Shown piece by piece: positions 1-9,707 of a stretch of 64,000 nt of DNA. A program made the translations under genes and the position numbers. Below the pieces are notes generated by a model. It was not told the origin of the DNA. It ran no database searches and was given only the letters and a program-made list of their open reading frames with translations. Each line of letters opens with the position of its first letter. Positions within the stretch are counted from its first letter, which is position 1. The stretch covers positions 822,462-886,461 of the forward strand of contig KN817519.1 in NCBI GenBank assembly GCA_000827495.1, in the 5' to 3' direction. Source of the stretch: Hypholoma sublateritium FD-334 SS-4. Its lineage: Eukaryota; Basidiomycota; Agaricomycetes; Agaricales; Strophariaceae.

Positions 1-1318
1 ATACGCGAGAAAAGGCGCCCACTATTTGGTCTCCCCGACTGCATGTTGGGGGAACACATCGAAGCTGCGTACCAAGCTCTCGCAATAAATGAGATGCGGG
101 AAGACTTTGTGAGTTCAGCCAATACACGTGAGGCTCGATTGAACGGTATCGCTAATGCTGATATACTTTTCACAAGGTTTGCGCCAAGTTTTACCAAACA
201 GCGGCAGGGAAAAATAAAGGCCAGATTCTCAAACAGGTGAGGCAATGTATAATCATGGTCACCGGCGGCGCTGATATATTGTATGCAACTCTCTAGACTT
301 GGTTTTCGGGTGAGTGGCATTGACATATATAAAATATTGCCGTAGGCTGATCTCCTTCTGCCAGGCTGTCACGCCGATGTTGGTTACATTTAACAATGCC
401 GATATTTAGAAATGACGGCTAACAACTCGTTCATCAGATAGGGGGTGGATATCTCGAGCACGATCTTTCTGACCTTTCCCTGATCTGGATGGTGGTGAGC
501 ATCTAAGCTCTATTAGAGTTCAATTGTGATCACTAATCAATGTACCTTGCAGGCAAATGTACAAAACTATCTTTTTATCGACGAAGACTATCTGCGTCAG
601 CTGATACGGCCAGTCGCTCCATGGGGGGAGCAGAAACCACACAAGTAAGTCCCCTTCGCCATTTGAGTTGCACGACGCTATCAAACCTGCTGTCAGCTCC
701 AGAACAGGCGTCTTTGAGCTATCGCTGGAGGCTCAGCGGACACTACCTTCATCTCCAAACGAACAAACAAATGAAACGGTACACAGTTCTGTGGTCCGGC
801 GAATGCAGGGCATGTCCAAGTTGCCAAAAGCGCTAGAAGGTCTGAAGCGCAGCGTTGAATCGCATCCCTCTCTTGTTGAAGAACTCTTGGAACTCGAGAA
901 AAGAATCTACGACCAGTGGCCACACCGGCTTAGCCTGGCCGCCAGGCAAGCCTATGAACTCAAACTGCAACAATCTGGCGTAGAGCGGCCCGCGCTGAAG
1001 AGAATGGGATCGGTATTCAACTCGCTCCGGCGTTTGTCCCAGGGTTCAAGCGGCTTTTTAACAAGATGGATCTGGATCTGGAGAACCACAACCACCACCA
1101 CCAGTGCAGGTACAACAATAAGGACGACTGCGAGCACAAGCGTCACTGTCCAACCCACGAACACTGTAGGTAGCAATGAGTCAAACTCCAGTTCGAGCTC
1201 GCACGCTGCGAAAAAACAATTCACTATTACTCAAACAAAGGTCACAGGGCAAAATAAGGAGGGATTGGACACCATCGCCAACAGCACCACAATAGTGGTT
1301 CAATCTCCCACCTCATAA
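1..1318 (+). CDS. DUF2235 (Tle1-like alpha/beta hydrolase) protein, 5' end outside the window
   Basis: This is the 3' part of a DUF2235-family gene. Its exons align one for one with the complete paralogue at 2873-5636: residues ending in the ALAINEMREDF stretch, then introns at 109-176 and from 237. It has the TWFSGCHADVGGGY signature, whose HxDVGG core is typical of the family, then SDLSLIW and the RPVAPWG region. The last exon (about 713-1318) ends in a Thr/Ser/Asn-rich tail with no recognisable domain. Bacterial relatives with this catalytic domain are phospholipase effectors; in fungi the substrate is unknown. The nucleophile motif would lie upstream of the window, so activity cannot be judged here. 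It is the upstream member of a tandem pair. Confidence 0.82.
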
Positions 1319-2872
1319 CGTGTATAAGGTATTGAGAAAACGGGTTCTCTTTCTGCCGTCTATGCTATCAAGCAGACCTCTTCTATATCTCGGGCTATTG
1401 ACATGGCTAATACCTAGCGCACTTATGTCTAGTGTATATCATGAATCTGATACGCACGGCTGGCACGTTTCTCTTGTCAGCGGTATGTATGATCGGTGCA
1501 GGGGCCTCAGAAATGGTAAGGAGCACCCGTATTCGAGGAAACCTCCACAGCGTCATGCTCCTTCATCTATCTATCAGTGAGCTGCTATATATGAAAATTG
1601 TCCCGTGGTGCCTGCCTGCTGAGTACTTTGGGCTTTCCGAAGCAGTCCACGAACAAGACAAGTGAGTCGATTGCCGAGCGGAATAGAGGCGGAAACATGC
1701 TGATTTCCATCGTTAGATAGAAAGTCTCTTTAAGCTACACTATGTTAGTATAGGGCTGTGCCTCAAAGTGTCATTGCATCGGTCGTGATTACATGCATAC
1801 CTTCTGGGATTCTCGTAAGTAATAAGTTCAACAAATGAAAGACACATTTAGGAATAGAGGCGGGATGTAGAATGACACGCGAACAGCCACAAAGATCCTA
1901 ACGATTAGCTTTTCTCTTTTTTTCCCTAGAGTAAATACCAGAATAAGGGTGAAAATGTCTGTTAATTCGGTTCTCTTTCGAGCGTTACTGTTTCTTGACC
2001 GTATCCTTTGGTGGAATCAAGTAGGTAAGGTCTATAAATACACAGTCTATAAATAGATTTAAATACCAATCATCATCCGGCGCCTCATGACTGGCGGCCC
2101 CACTTTGCAGTGAAGGTCAGTATCCTGGACTCGGAATATGAGTGGAAAAAAACCTAGGTTTATAACTTAGTTCATATCCTTAAGACAGCTATGTAGGGCC
2201 AGTTGATGAATATGTACACCAAACATAGAACAGAGCATAATTTGAAGGGCCCAAGAAGGGCCTCTGATGGGCCTCTCAGACTGCACTGGCGAATCAATGA
2301 TGTAGCGGCCTGTGGATTGATAGTACTGTATCACCTAGCTCGAGATCGCAATGTCCGCAAAGCGCAAAGCTGTGCATTGATAGAGGGTCAGTCGTGCGTG
2401 ACTCTAGAAGACTGTATCGACTTGTTCCCCCCTCCCACGCACCATTGATCAGGAGTAGTCACTGCTTCTCTCCGGCGGCCATGAGCAAAGCGTGCCTTTG
2501 TGTTCACCTCACTGTCGCTCGTCGCTTCTCTTCATGAGCCTGAAGGAGGGAAAAGTCCGCATCCGGGCCAGGCTATTCATCGTGGTCCCTTGCATCAAAG
2601 CAATCTGTGGTTACGCCCCTGGCCCCATCTGTGCACGTTCGTGTACAGGATATTTGATCTGAGACTAAGATCTGAGGCTGATGTAGGTGTTATCGACGGA
2701 AGATTTTGATATCGCAGCAGCATGCACCGGCGCCGGGCGAAAACATGAATCCTCCATCAGGCCGTGTTTGTCCGCACATCATGGAGCTACTTATTTGAAC
2801 GAAATGTTGACTTGCCTAGGAATACCGTTCCTTTCCATCCCCAATTTATTTCAGGCTTGCATTCTGTGAAGC
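1319..2872. other. Intergenic, no gene recognised
   Basis: About 1.55 kb between the two DUF2235 paralogues. Several short open frames exist (for example 2203-2448 and 1320-1580), but none shows a family motif, a convincing intron chain or similarity to the flanking genes. The final 100-150 bases must hold the promoter of the second paralogue. I see no TATA box I would defend. Confidence 0.5.
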
Positions 2873-5636
2873 GTGTCCGATATGGCACACTCTACCTTCT
2901 TGCCTTCCGACTCCCGCACGTCCCTCCAGCATTCAGCACCCGAAGCTGGGAGCATCAGTAGCACCTGGACGACCTCCTCGCAATCGCAACATTCATCCGC
3001 GTCCCCAGAGCACCCCGGAGAGCGCAACGCCACTGAAGGCAAACGGAGGTCTTTCAAGAGGATTGTCGTTTTATGTGATGGGTGAGCAAAGTCAAAGCTA
3101 GTCGGGGCTTGAAATATATTGAGGCGGCTGACGACATTCTTTGCGTCTTGCCATCACAGGACTTGGGAAGACGGCATCAGAGACCAGCAAAGATCGAGCT
3201 ACACCAATGTTTTGGTTCGTCTTTTTGCCTAGTCTGCGTCCGACTGACATGTACTGACACCTATTTCCGCTTTCCGGCAGCGCTTAGCCCGGTCTTTGCA
3301 TCATGAAGACGCCAGAAGAGAAAGAGAGCCACCCATCCCTCAAGTTGTGTTTTATCAATCCGGGATAGGCTCAGGAAATAATTTTTACTCTGAATATATT
3401 GAAGGTGTGTTCAGAAGTGACTAGCACCCTGCCATTGCGCTCACTCTTCATAATCAACATTAGGAACAACTGGCAGTGCCCTTCGTACGTTACCAAGCCT
3501 TAGTGCTTCTATACGTAAGCATTTTCAATAACCGGGGATTCTTTTCAGCCGATAAAGTGGAAGACGCATATGCATTTATTGCCCAGTGAGTGTTTCGACG
3601 GTGACACGGTGACGATTGATACTGTGCTTATATAACTTTTGGGGATCTAGTAATTTCATCCCTGGAGATGAGGTGACCGACGACCTGCTTTCTGGCGGGA
3701 AAACAACGATGCTGATTCATGTCGTAGATATTTTTATTTGGCTTTTCAAGGGTGAGCGGAGCGGTGCACTACATGCCCGCGTCAATGACTGAACGCTACA
3801 ATACTAGGGTGCATACACAGCGCGTATGATTGCTATGTTTATAGTGAGTTCCTTTAAAAGCAGTACGAAGTTACAATGAATTGACATGACATACCTGTAT
3901 TTAGGGAGCAATTGGTGTTCTGACACGTAAGGACATGGACCACTTTGGCTCTATATTCCTCAGCTTTCAGAATTTGGGGATATGCAAGAAGGAGGATATA
4001 AAAAGTGACTTTCCGCCCCTCTCGTTGTCTTGGTTTATCGTGTTCTGAGTCGTTGGTTCTTTTAGAGAGGACAAGCCTAGAAACCTTTTTGGCGCCTTGG
4101 CGCAGCCCCGACTCTGAGGGGCATCAACGGGCGGCATTTGGAAAGAACGGGTTCACCGTCAAGTGGGTTGGCCTTATCGCTATTGTCGTGGTTTTCGACT
4201 GATGTTTCTACCAGATGTGTGGGCGTATGGGATACCGTCGGTTCACTTGGACTCCCTCACGAAATCGATCCGGCGCACAAAGACAGGCATCAGCTATTCA
4301 GTTTTCCGGATTGTAATCTGGGAGAGCACATTCAGACCGCGTACCAAGCTCTTGCGATAAATGAAATGCGCAAAGATTTCGTGAGATCCATTGTTCATCA
4401 TTGTTTCTTATCATCTTCTGATACACATCACTTATTGTAGGTCTGCACCAAATTCATTCAATCTGACGCGGGGAAAGCGAAGGGTCAAATTTTGAAACAG
4501 GTGCGCCGATTTGAAGTTAATTGGGTATATTATCGAAGGCCCAGTCTTGACGTTCCCCATTGTTATTAGACTTGGTTTTCCGGTGAGTGATATTAAAATT
4601 CATGAGCAAACCGTAGCTAAACATCCGATTTACTTTTAGGTTGCCATGCAGATGTTGGTTTACTTTTTTGTCAAGTGTTTGTATGGCTGTTAATGTATCA
4701 CATTTTGCAGATTGGAGGCGGATATCCGGTTCACGACCTGTCAGACCTTTCCTTAATTTGGATGGCGGTGAGTATCCCAGTGATCAATTTGTGACATTAA
4801 TGATTGATAAACATACCGATAGGCCAATGTTGAAAAATATCTCCGTATCGATGTCGACTATCTACAAGGCCTACTAAACCCTGTCGCACCATGGGGAGTC
4901 CAGATTCCTCATGAGTATGTATAAATTCTTCAGTACATGGACCATCTAACATGAACATGACATTAGTTCTCGAACGGGAGTATTCGCACTCACCCTCAAG
5001 CTGCAGCGGACTTTGCCAACAGCCCCGAACCCTCAAACAAACGAAACGGTACATGCTTCCGTCGTTCGCCAAATTCATGACAAGACGACTGGAGCGCTAG
5101 AGGGACTCGCGAAAGCTATCAGCGCGTACCCCATGCTTGTTGCCGAATCCATGCCACTCGAAGATCTAGTCCGCGAAACCTGGCCATACAACCCCCGCTC
5201 CCCCGGCGCGCAGGCTTATGAGTCATCTCCCAAGCGCTTTCTTCTGGAGGAGGTTGCGCCACCGCCCGTGCAGGTCGCACAGACGGAGAGTATCAAGGTG
5301 ATCCGTACAGACTCGTGGTTCAGCTCGCTCATACGCTCCGTGTCTTCGGGCTCGAGCGGATCTCGGAGCCGGAGCAGCATTAGCACAAGCAGCATTAGCA
5401 CGAGCAACTCGACGCAGCCCACTGATACAGAGGGGCTAGATTCAAGCTCGAGCATGGAGGTGGTGAAGAAGAGCGGAATCGCTGTTATCTCTGCTACAAG
5501 CATCGGTGCCAGCAGGAGGAAGAGGGAAAGGGTGGTGAACGCCGTAGCTAACAGCGCTACGGTAGTGGTCCACTCTGGCAACAATGTAGGATTGTCCGCA
5601 AACGGGCAGGGTATGATTAAGGTACCGAACGTTTAA
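2873..5636 (+). CDS. DUF2235 (Tle1-like alpha/beta hydrolase) protein, complete
   Basis: Complete, intron-rich gene. The first exon carries a Ser/Thr-rich leader of about 60 residues and then KRIVVLCDG, which continues across the intron as GTWEDG, the usual start of the DUF2235 domain. Later exons give IPGDEIFLFGFSRGAYTAR, containing the GFSRGA nucleophile elbow, then CVGVWDTVGSLG, ALAINEMRKDF and TWFSGCHADVGGY. The last exon is a Ser-rich tail (about residues 100-200 of that exon) with no known domain. Start ATG 2873 is the first in frame with the domain. One oddity is that the exon junction around 4660-4717 gives DVGGY rather than DVGGGY unless a non-canonical site is used. Family knowledge suggests a Ser-Asp-His hydrolase, possibly acting on lipids; the role in fungi is unknown. 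Confidence 0.85.
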
Positions 5637-5923
5637 GAGAGTGTGCCACACTGCATTATTTATGGGAATCATTTGCTGTCGGTTTGCTTTTTTTGCACCT
5701 TACTACTTCTATGTTTTCATAATAATTATATGATCACAGTCAATTGAATTTGCCTGCACATGCAAAAACTAACCCGCACACTGTTGAAGGTAGCCTTTAC
5801 AACGCAATGTGGCCAATCGCCGACTCGGATCCAAGCGCCACTTCGTCGCGAACTTTACACAAAAGAATTATGTGTACACACGGAATATGTAGGGCCTGAT
5901 GCTCTCAGTCTCAGGTCATTCAT
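5637..5923. other. Intergenic, convergent 3' ends
   Basis: Short spacer between the stop of the second DUF2235 gene and the stop of the minus-strand SDR gene. It holds A/T-rich sequence likely to serve as 3' UTR for both. No further feature seen. Confidence 0.5.
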
Positions 5924-7027
5924 TTATACAAGCGTACGTCCGCCGTTGACATTGATCCTTTCTCCCGTTATGTATGCACACCTAAATTTCAAAAAAAAAT
6001 TAGCATCATGACACGAAGCAAGGCATAATTAACGCATATTAACGCCTACTTCATCAGGAACAGATAAGCTTCTGCAATCTAGTAGTAGGCAGTGCAGCCG
6101 TAAGCAGCCTGAGAGCGAACAGATCGTTTTAAAAGAAGGTACACACCTCGCTCGGTGCTCCAATACGCTTTATGAGTTGGCTGTTCTCAACTGAGCGTGA
6201 AAAGTGCTCCTTCCGCTCTTCGGAGAAATGATCCCAAAACTATTTTCCCGAACTCGAGGTGAGAATTTCTTGGAAACATACAAATTGATAATGAAATCGT
6301 CGAACCTCTGTATCAACCTGAATAACATTCCGAGTATTTAACATTATTGCGATAGCCCCAAAGAAAGAAGGTCACGCACCGCACCAGGAGCCACAAGATT
6401 GACTCGTACACCAGCAGGGGCTAGATCCACCGATAAACCTTTGGTGAGACCCTCAAGTCCTGCAACAACACCTGCTGCCGGGGACATTCCTGGGCTGGGT
6501 TTCATGTCCACGGTCCCTGGTCTACGTTTCAGGAATATTCGTTATGCGAATTACATTTAAATACCGGATGTCAAGATCAGCGACCCTCCGGGATGGAATT
6601 TGGCGCTCTGTGCGAGGATAAAAGGACCCCAAAATCGGACGGTGAAAGCAGCTACATGTATTCAGTCTAGTTATGATATATAAATTGGATAATTCTCACA
6701 GCTATAGATCTCTTCGGTCGGTGCCGCCCCACTCAGTAAACTCTGCCCGATGTCACCGCTCATCCACGCAATATGGTCGACGACGCCGATGCGCGCAGCA
6801 AAGTCCTTGATAGCGGCAGGGTCCTTCGCGTCGAGAACCTCCCCGCGCACTTCACCCGGAAGCTTGTGGGATTGTAGGCGCTCGACGGCTTTTGCTACGC
6901 GCGAAGCATTACTAGAAGCGATGATCACGACGCTCGCCAGCGACTGGAGGGATGCAAGCGCGACTCCGAAGCCAATTCCGGACGATCCGCCGACGACCAC
7001 TACAGTCTTATTTTGAAGAGTTGCCAT
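5924..7027 (-). CDS. Atypical short-chain dehydrogenase/reductase lacking the YxxxK motif
   Basis: The first exon encodes MATLQNKTVVVVGG followed by SSGIGFGVALA, an SDR Rossmann motif. Spliced exons on the minus strand continue with a region reading SAKFHPGGSLILTSG, then AAGVVAGLEGLTKGLSVDLAP, VRVNLVAPGAVDTE, FWDHFSEERKEHFS, IKRIGAPSEIAEAYLFLMK and finally ITGERINVNGGRTLV with stop at 5924-5926. Each junction keeps frame with GT...AG ends. Where classical SDRs carry the catalytic Tyr-x-x-x-Lys, this protein has Ala and Val at the matching positions. Fungal SDRs with this degenerate site exist, and their activity is mostly untested. ATG 7027 was chosen because the longer upstream frame has no SDR similarity. 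Confidence 0.85.
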
Positions 7028-7676
7028 GGTGGTTTCTGAATTCGCAGGGAAAATTAAAGCTCTTGTTTTATAGGCCTCTAGAGTGGATTTTAGGCGATGT
7101 GCCCATATTGGTAGGTTAACAGGGGTCAAGCTGACAAGATGGTTTGTAAAGAAGCTGAAAAATCTCACGTCATAAGCTCCGGAAAATGTAATGCTGCTGG
7201 TGACGCGTGCATTCGGCTTGAGCCTCTTCTATTCTACTTAATACTTGCCGAGCGTGGGTGCGCTTTGGCCTTGGAGTTGTTGTAAGGCATTTCAAAAAGT
7301 AACACCGTGACTTGAACCACGATAGACCATAGAATCACATTTATTACTAGATCGATAAGCAATAAACTTAACCTGCCAAGCCCGCATAATTATACTAGAT
7401 TTGAAAATTAACTCAGTAGATGGGATCACTGCTTTTGAAAGGTTTCTGTCAAGGCTGCAAGAGACGTGGCGGCGAAGCTAGACGACTTAAAGTCGTACAA
7501 TAACATAATCACTGGTATTTGACTCAAGATGATGAAAGCTGATGCCAACCGACTGGGAAACCTGCCGCACGAGCTTATTATAATGTAGATTATAAAATGT
7601 AGTACATGTTGTGAATGTCGAAGCTCACATACATTTGCTGAAGAAATTTGTGTTATCTCAGCACCGAAAGTTGCAT
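7028..7676. other. Intergenic; outer edge of the left inverted-repeat arm near 7490
   Basis: Promoter side of the SDR gene followed by noncoding sequence. From about 7490 onward the sequence matches, in inverse orientation, the region just downstream of the H3 variant gene (about 19947-20140): both contain the run of ATTATAATAAGCTCGTG-like sequence and the GACTCAAGATGAT block. To the left of about 7490 the similarity stops. Confidence 0.6.
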
Positions 7677-8010
7677 CTACAGGTTCCCGACGGTCCAGGC
7701 ATTCTCCCTGCGCAGCCTGCGGGCCAAAGCCATGCCTTTGACTTGAAGAGTCACCCGTTTATCATGGACAGTTGCCATAATGGCGTCTCCTAATGACTCA
7801 GTGAGGCATGCCTCGGCAGCCTCCTGCAGCGCAGTAACCGCGGAGCGCTGGAAGCGTACCGGTCCCTGTTCAGAAAGTCAGTGTGTCAGGTCTAAGCGGA
7901 GATAAACTAGAGCGCACCCTGTAACTCATCGCAATCTCTCGTACCAGTCGCCCAAACGGCACCCGTCGGATGAGCAAGTCCGTTGATTTTTGGTATCTTC
8001 TTATCTCGCG
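7677..8010 (-). pseudogene. Histone H3-like pseudogene (5' half deleted)
   Basis: Inverse copy of the last two exons of the H3 variant gene at 19211-19946. The minus strand reads [16 protein letters not shown] and [15 protein letters not shown], an intron of about 55 bases, then [19 protein letters not shown] and on to ENAWTVGNL and a stop at 7677-7679. Everything upstream of REIRRYQ is missing: at about 8011 the sequence jumps to what lies before the start codon in the intact copy, a deletion of roughly 480 bases. In the final exon I count nine differences from the intact copy. Five change residues (Tyr to Cys, Leu to Ser, Phe to Leu, Ala to Asp, Asp to Gly), and in all five the other copy has the canonical H3 residue. 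No start codon or tail remains, so it is very likely non-functional. Confidence 0.88.
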
Positions 8011-8508
8011 TTGCATCCTATTTATGACAGAATCGCCGAGCTTAAAAATAACATGATGTCTAGCTACAGAATCAACAGAAATAAACTCCATCGTCAACAA
8101 AAAACAAGCTCTCAACATAAACACAGTCTCATGGAGAATCCTGTGCGATTTGTGGTTGATCGGCGCGGCGTGGGTGTTCGCGTGAGAGATCATACACTTG
8201 AGAAGGTCATGCGATTGCCTTTTTAGGCCGCTACTAATCGCCTTTTGATGATTTTTGGATGGATGATGAAGACAATATTTTGGAATATTTTACCGCTTTG
8301 TACACCCAGTCACGACGGTATACGATTGTGTGCGGGATGTGTCAAGGGTATGGTCAGATGAGGAAGTCACTCCGGTTATAACTTATTAACCAATCATGCA
8401 CTTGTCGTCCCCAATTGACTCGTACCAGTCCGGGAATTAGGAATACTCCTACAAAAGATATAGTCACCTCCTTCCACAGTGTTACATCTTTTTAACACAC
8501 TGACAATC

Positions 8509-8604
8509 ATGCCACGGATCAAGTCGAGATTTTTTCTCGTCTCTGATGGCATTTATCAGGCACAAGGAGATGTCATCGCAAACGATGTAACCGACACAAT
8601 TTAA
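8509..8604 (+). pseudogene. Small ORF, truncated copy of the 42-aa ORF at 18511-18639
   Basis: Begins ATGCCACGG and reads MPRIKSRFFLVSDGIYQ, continuing in register with the small ORF of the right arm, but stops after 31 codons where the other copy continues with YSWRRRKAELQ. There are no insertions or deletions between the two over this span. Past the stop the same frame would continue to a TAA at 8635-8637. It is either a decayed small gene or a conserved noncoding element that happens to be open. Confidence 0.35.
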
Positions 8605-9335
8605 TCGTGGCGCAGACAGAAGGCAGAGCTTCGATAACCTGTACAGGGGGTGCATGTATTATGCATTGACCCAGTTCAGATTCCGCCACCTTGCCTATAT
8701 GCAGGACTGGCAAAATAGACCCTGAGGCCTACCGCATTTCGGGTTTCTGCGTATGGAAAGGCCTACTATGAATGAGATAGAATACTCAAAATTGGTCGGA
8801 AAGGCTGTATTTAGACTGATTAAACGTCTCAAAAATTCTCTCTCAACTCCTGGGCAGTACTTATTTACAGGATATTTGATTATATATAGTTCACCACCCA
8901 ACTGAACAAGTGTAAGCCTTGACCTGCATCTGTTATCAACCCATAATACCCAGCACCCCATACTAATCCCATCTTAGTAAAGCATATGAAATACGAAAAG
9001 GATACTGTAACCGTCCTACTAGTACTGTACAATTATGTAGACCCGTCACGATGACGTGGAGCCCCGGCCAGGCCACCGACTCGAGAGCGCGCGTTTGTTA
9101 TCGCAGGTCGCGCGTGCCGTCGCTCAGAGACGGAACGGCGCGATGGGACGTGTAGTCGGTTGACTAGTCAGCGGATGAATAACTGAGTGTCAGGGTGGTC
9201 ACCCAACTCCAGGGCGAACGGCCGATGCCAGATGGGCAGTGTGCCGCGTTACTGGCCATTCACTGTGAGTGGCTTGGATTGGACGGTGATTTACCTGTGC
9301 AGTGATTTATCTGTCATTCGACAAGTGCACTACTT
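8605..9335. other. Noncoding left-arm sequence, including GC-rich block 8905-9150
   Basis: No gene recognised. Sequence 8690-8905 matches the inverse of about 18235-18445. Sequence 8905-9150, including a GC-rich stretch around 9060-9150 with GAGAGCGCGCGTTTG, matches the inverse of about 15740-16040. The two matched blocks are contiguous here but are separated by the NACHT gene in the right arm. Confidence 0.6.
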
Positions 9336-9503
9336 ATGGCACATTTAAAAGGGTTGTCAAGCGTGTGCCTGAAATTCGACGAAGGGATAGAGGCGTTTTT
9401 TGAAGGGGAATTTGAGCGGCCCGTGGATCCTGAGTTAGCTATTTTTAGCATACCTCGACCTCACCCGCATATGGAAATATTCCTGGTATCCTACCGATTG
9501 TAA
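9336..9503 (+). CDS. Possible small protein, 55 aa, unrecognised
   Basis: An open frame from ATG 9336 to TAA 9501-9503, beginning MAHLKGLSSVCLKFDEG and ending FLVSYRL. It is acidic in the middle. It lies 200 bases upstream of the NACHT start on the same strand. Its last codons overlap a good 5' splice site (GTAAGT at 9499), so it could instead be an upstream exon of a longer NACHT transcript. No relative recognised and no copy in the right arm. Low confidence. Confidence 0.22.
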   Translation: MAHLKGLSSVCLKFDEGIEAFFEGEFERPVDPELAIFSIPRPHPHMEIFLVSYRL

Positions 9504-9707
9504 GTCTCTCTTTTTTTATTTGGATTAATTTCATAGTTTACACTCTGCACTGGGGAACCACCGGGTGGAGAGTAAACTATGTAGGTGAAGTACTGACTTG
9601 CGAAACGGATGCTGTTCCAATATACTTTCCCAAATACGTTGGGCCGGCCCTAATGGCGCAGAACGCCATTGTCTCCAAAGTTGCTTCAAAGTTCAGTTTC
9701 TACACTC

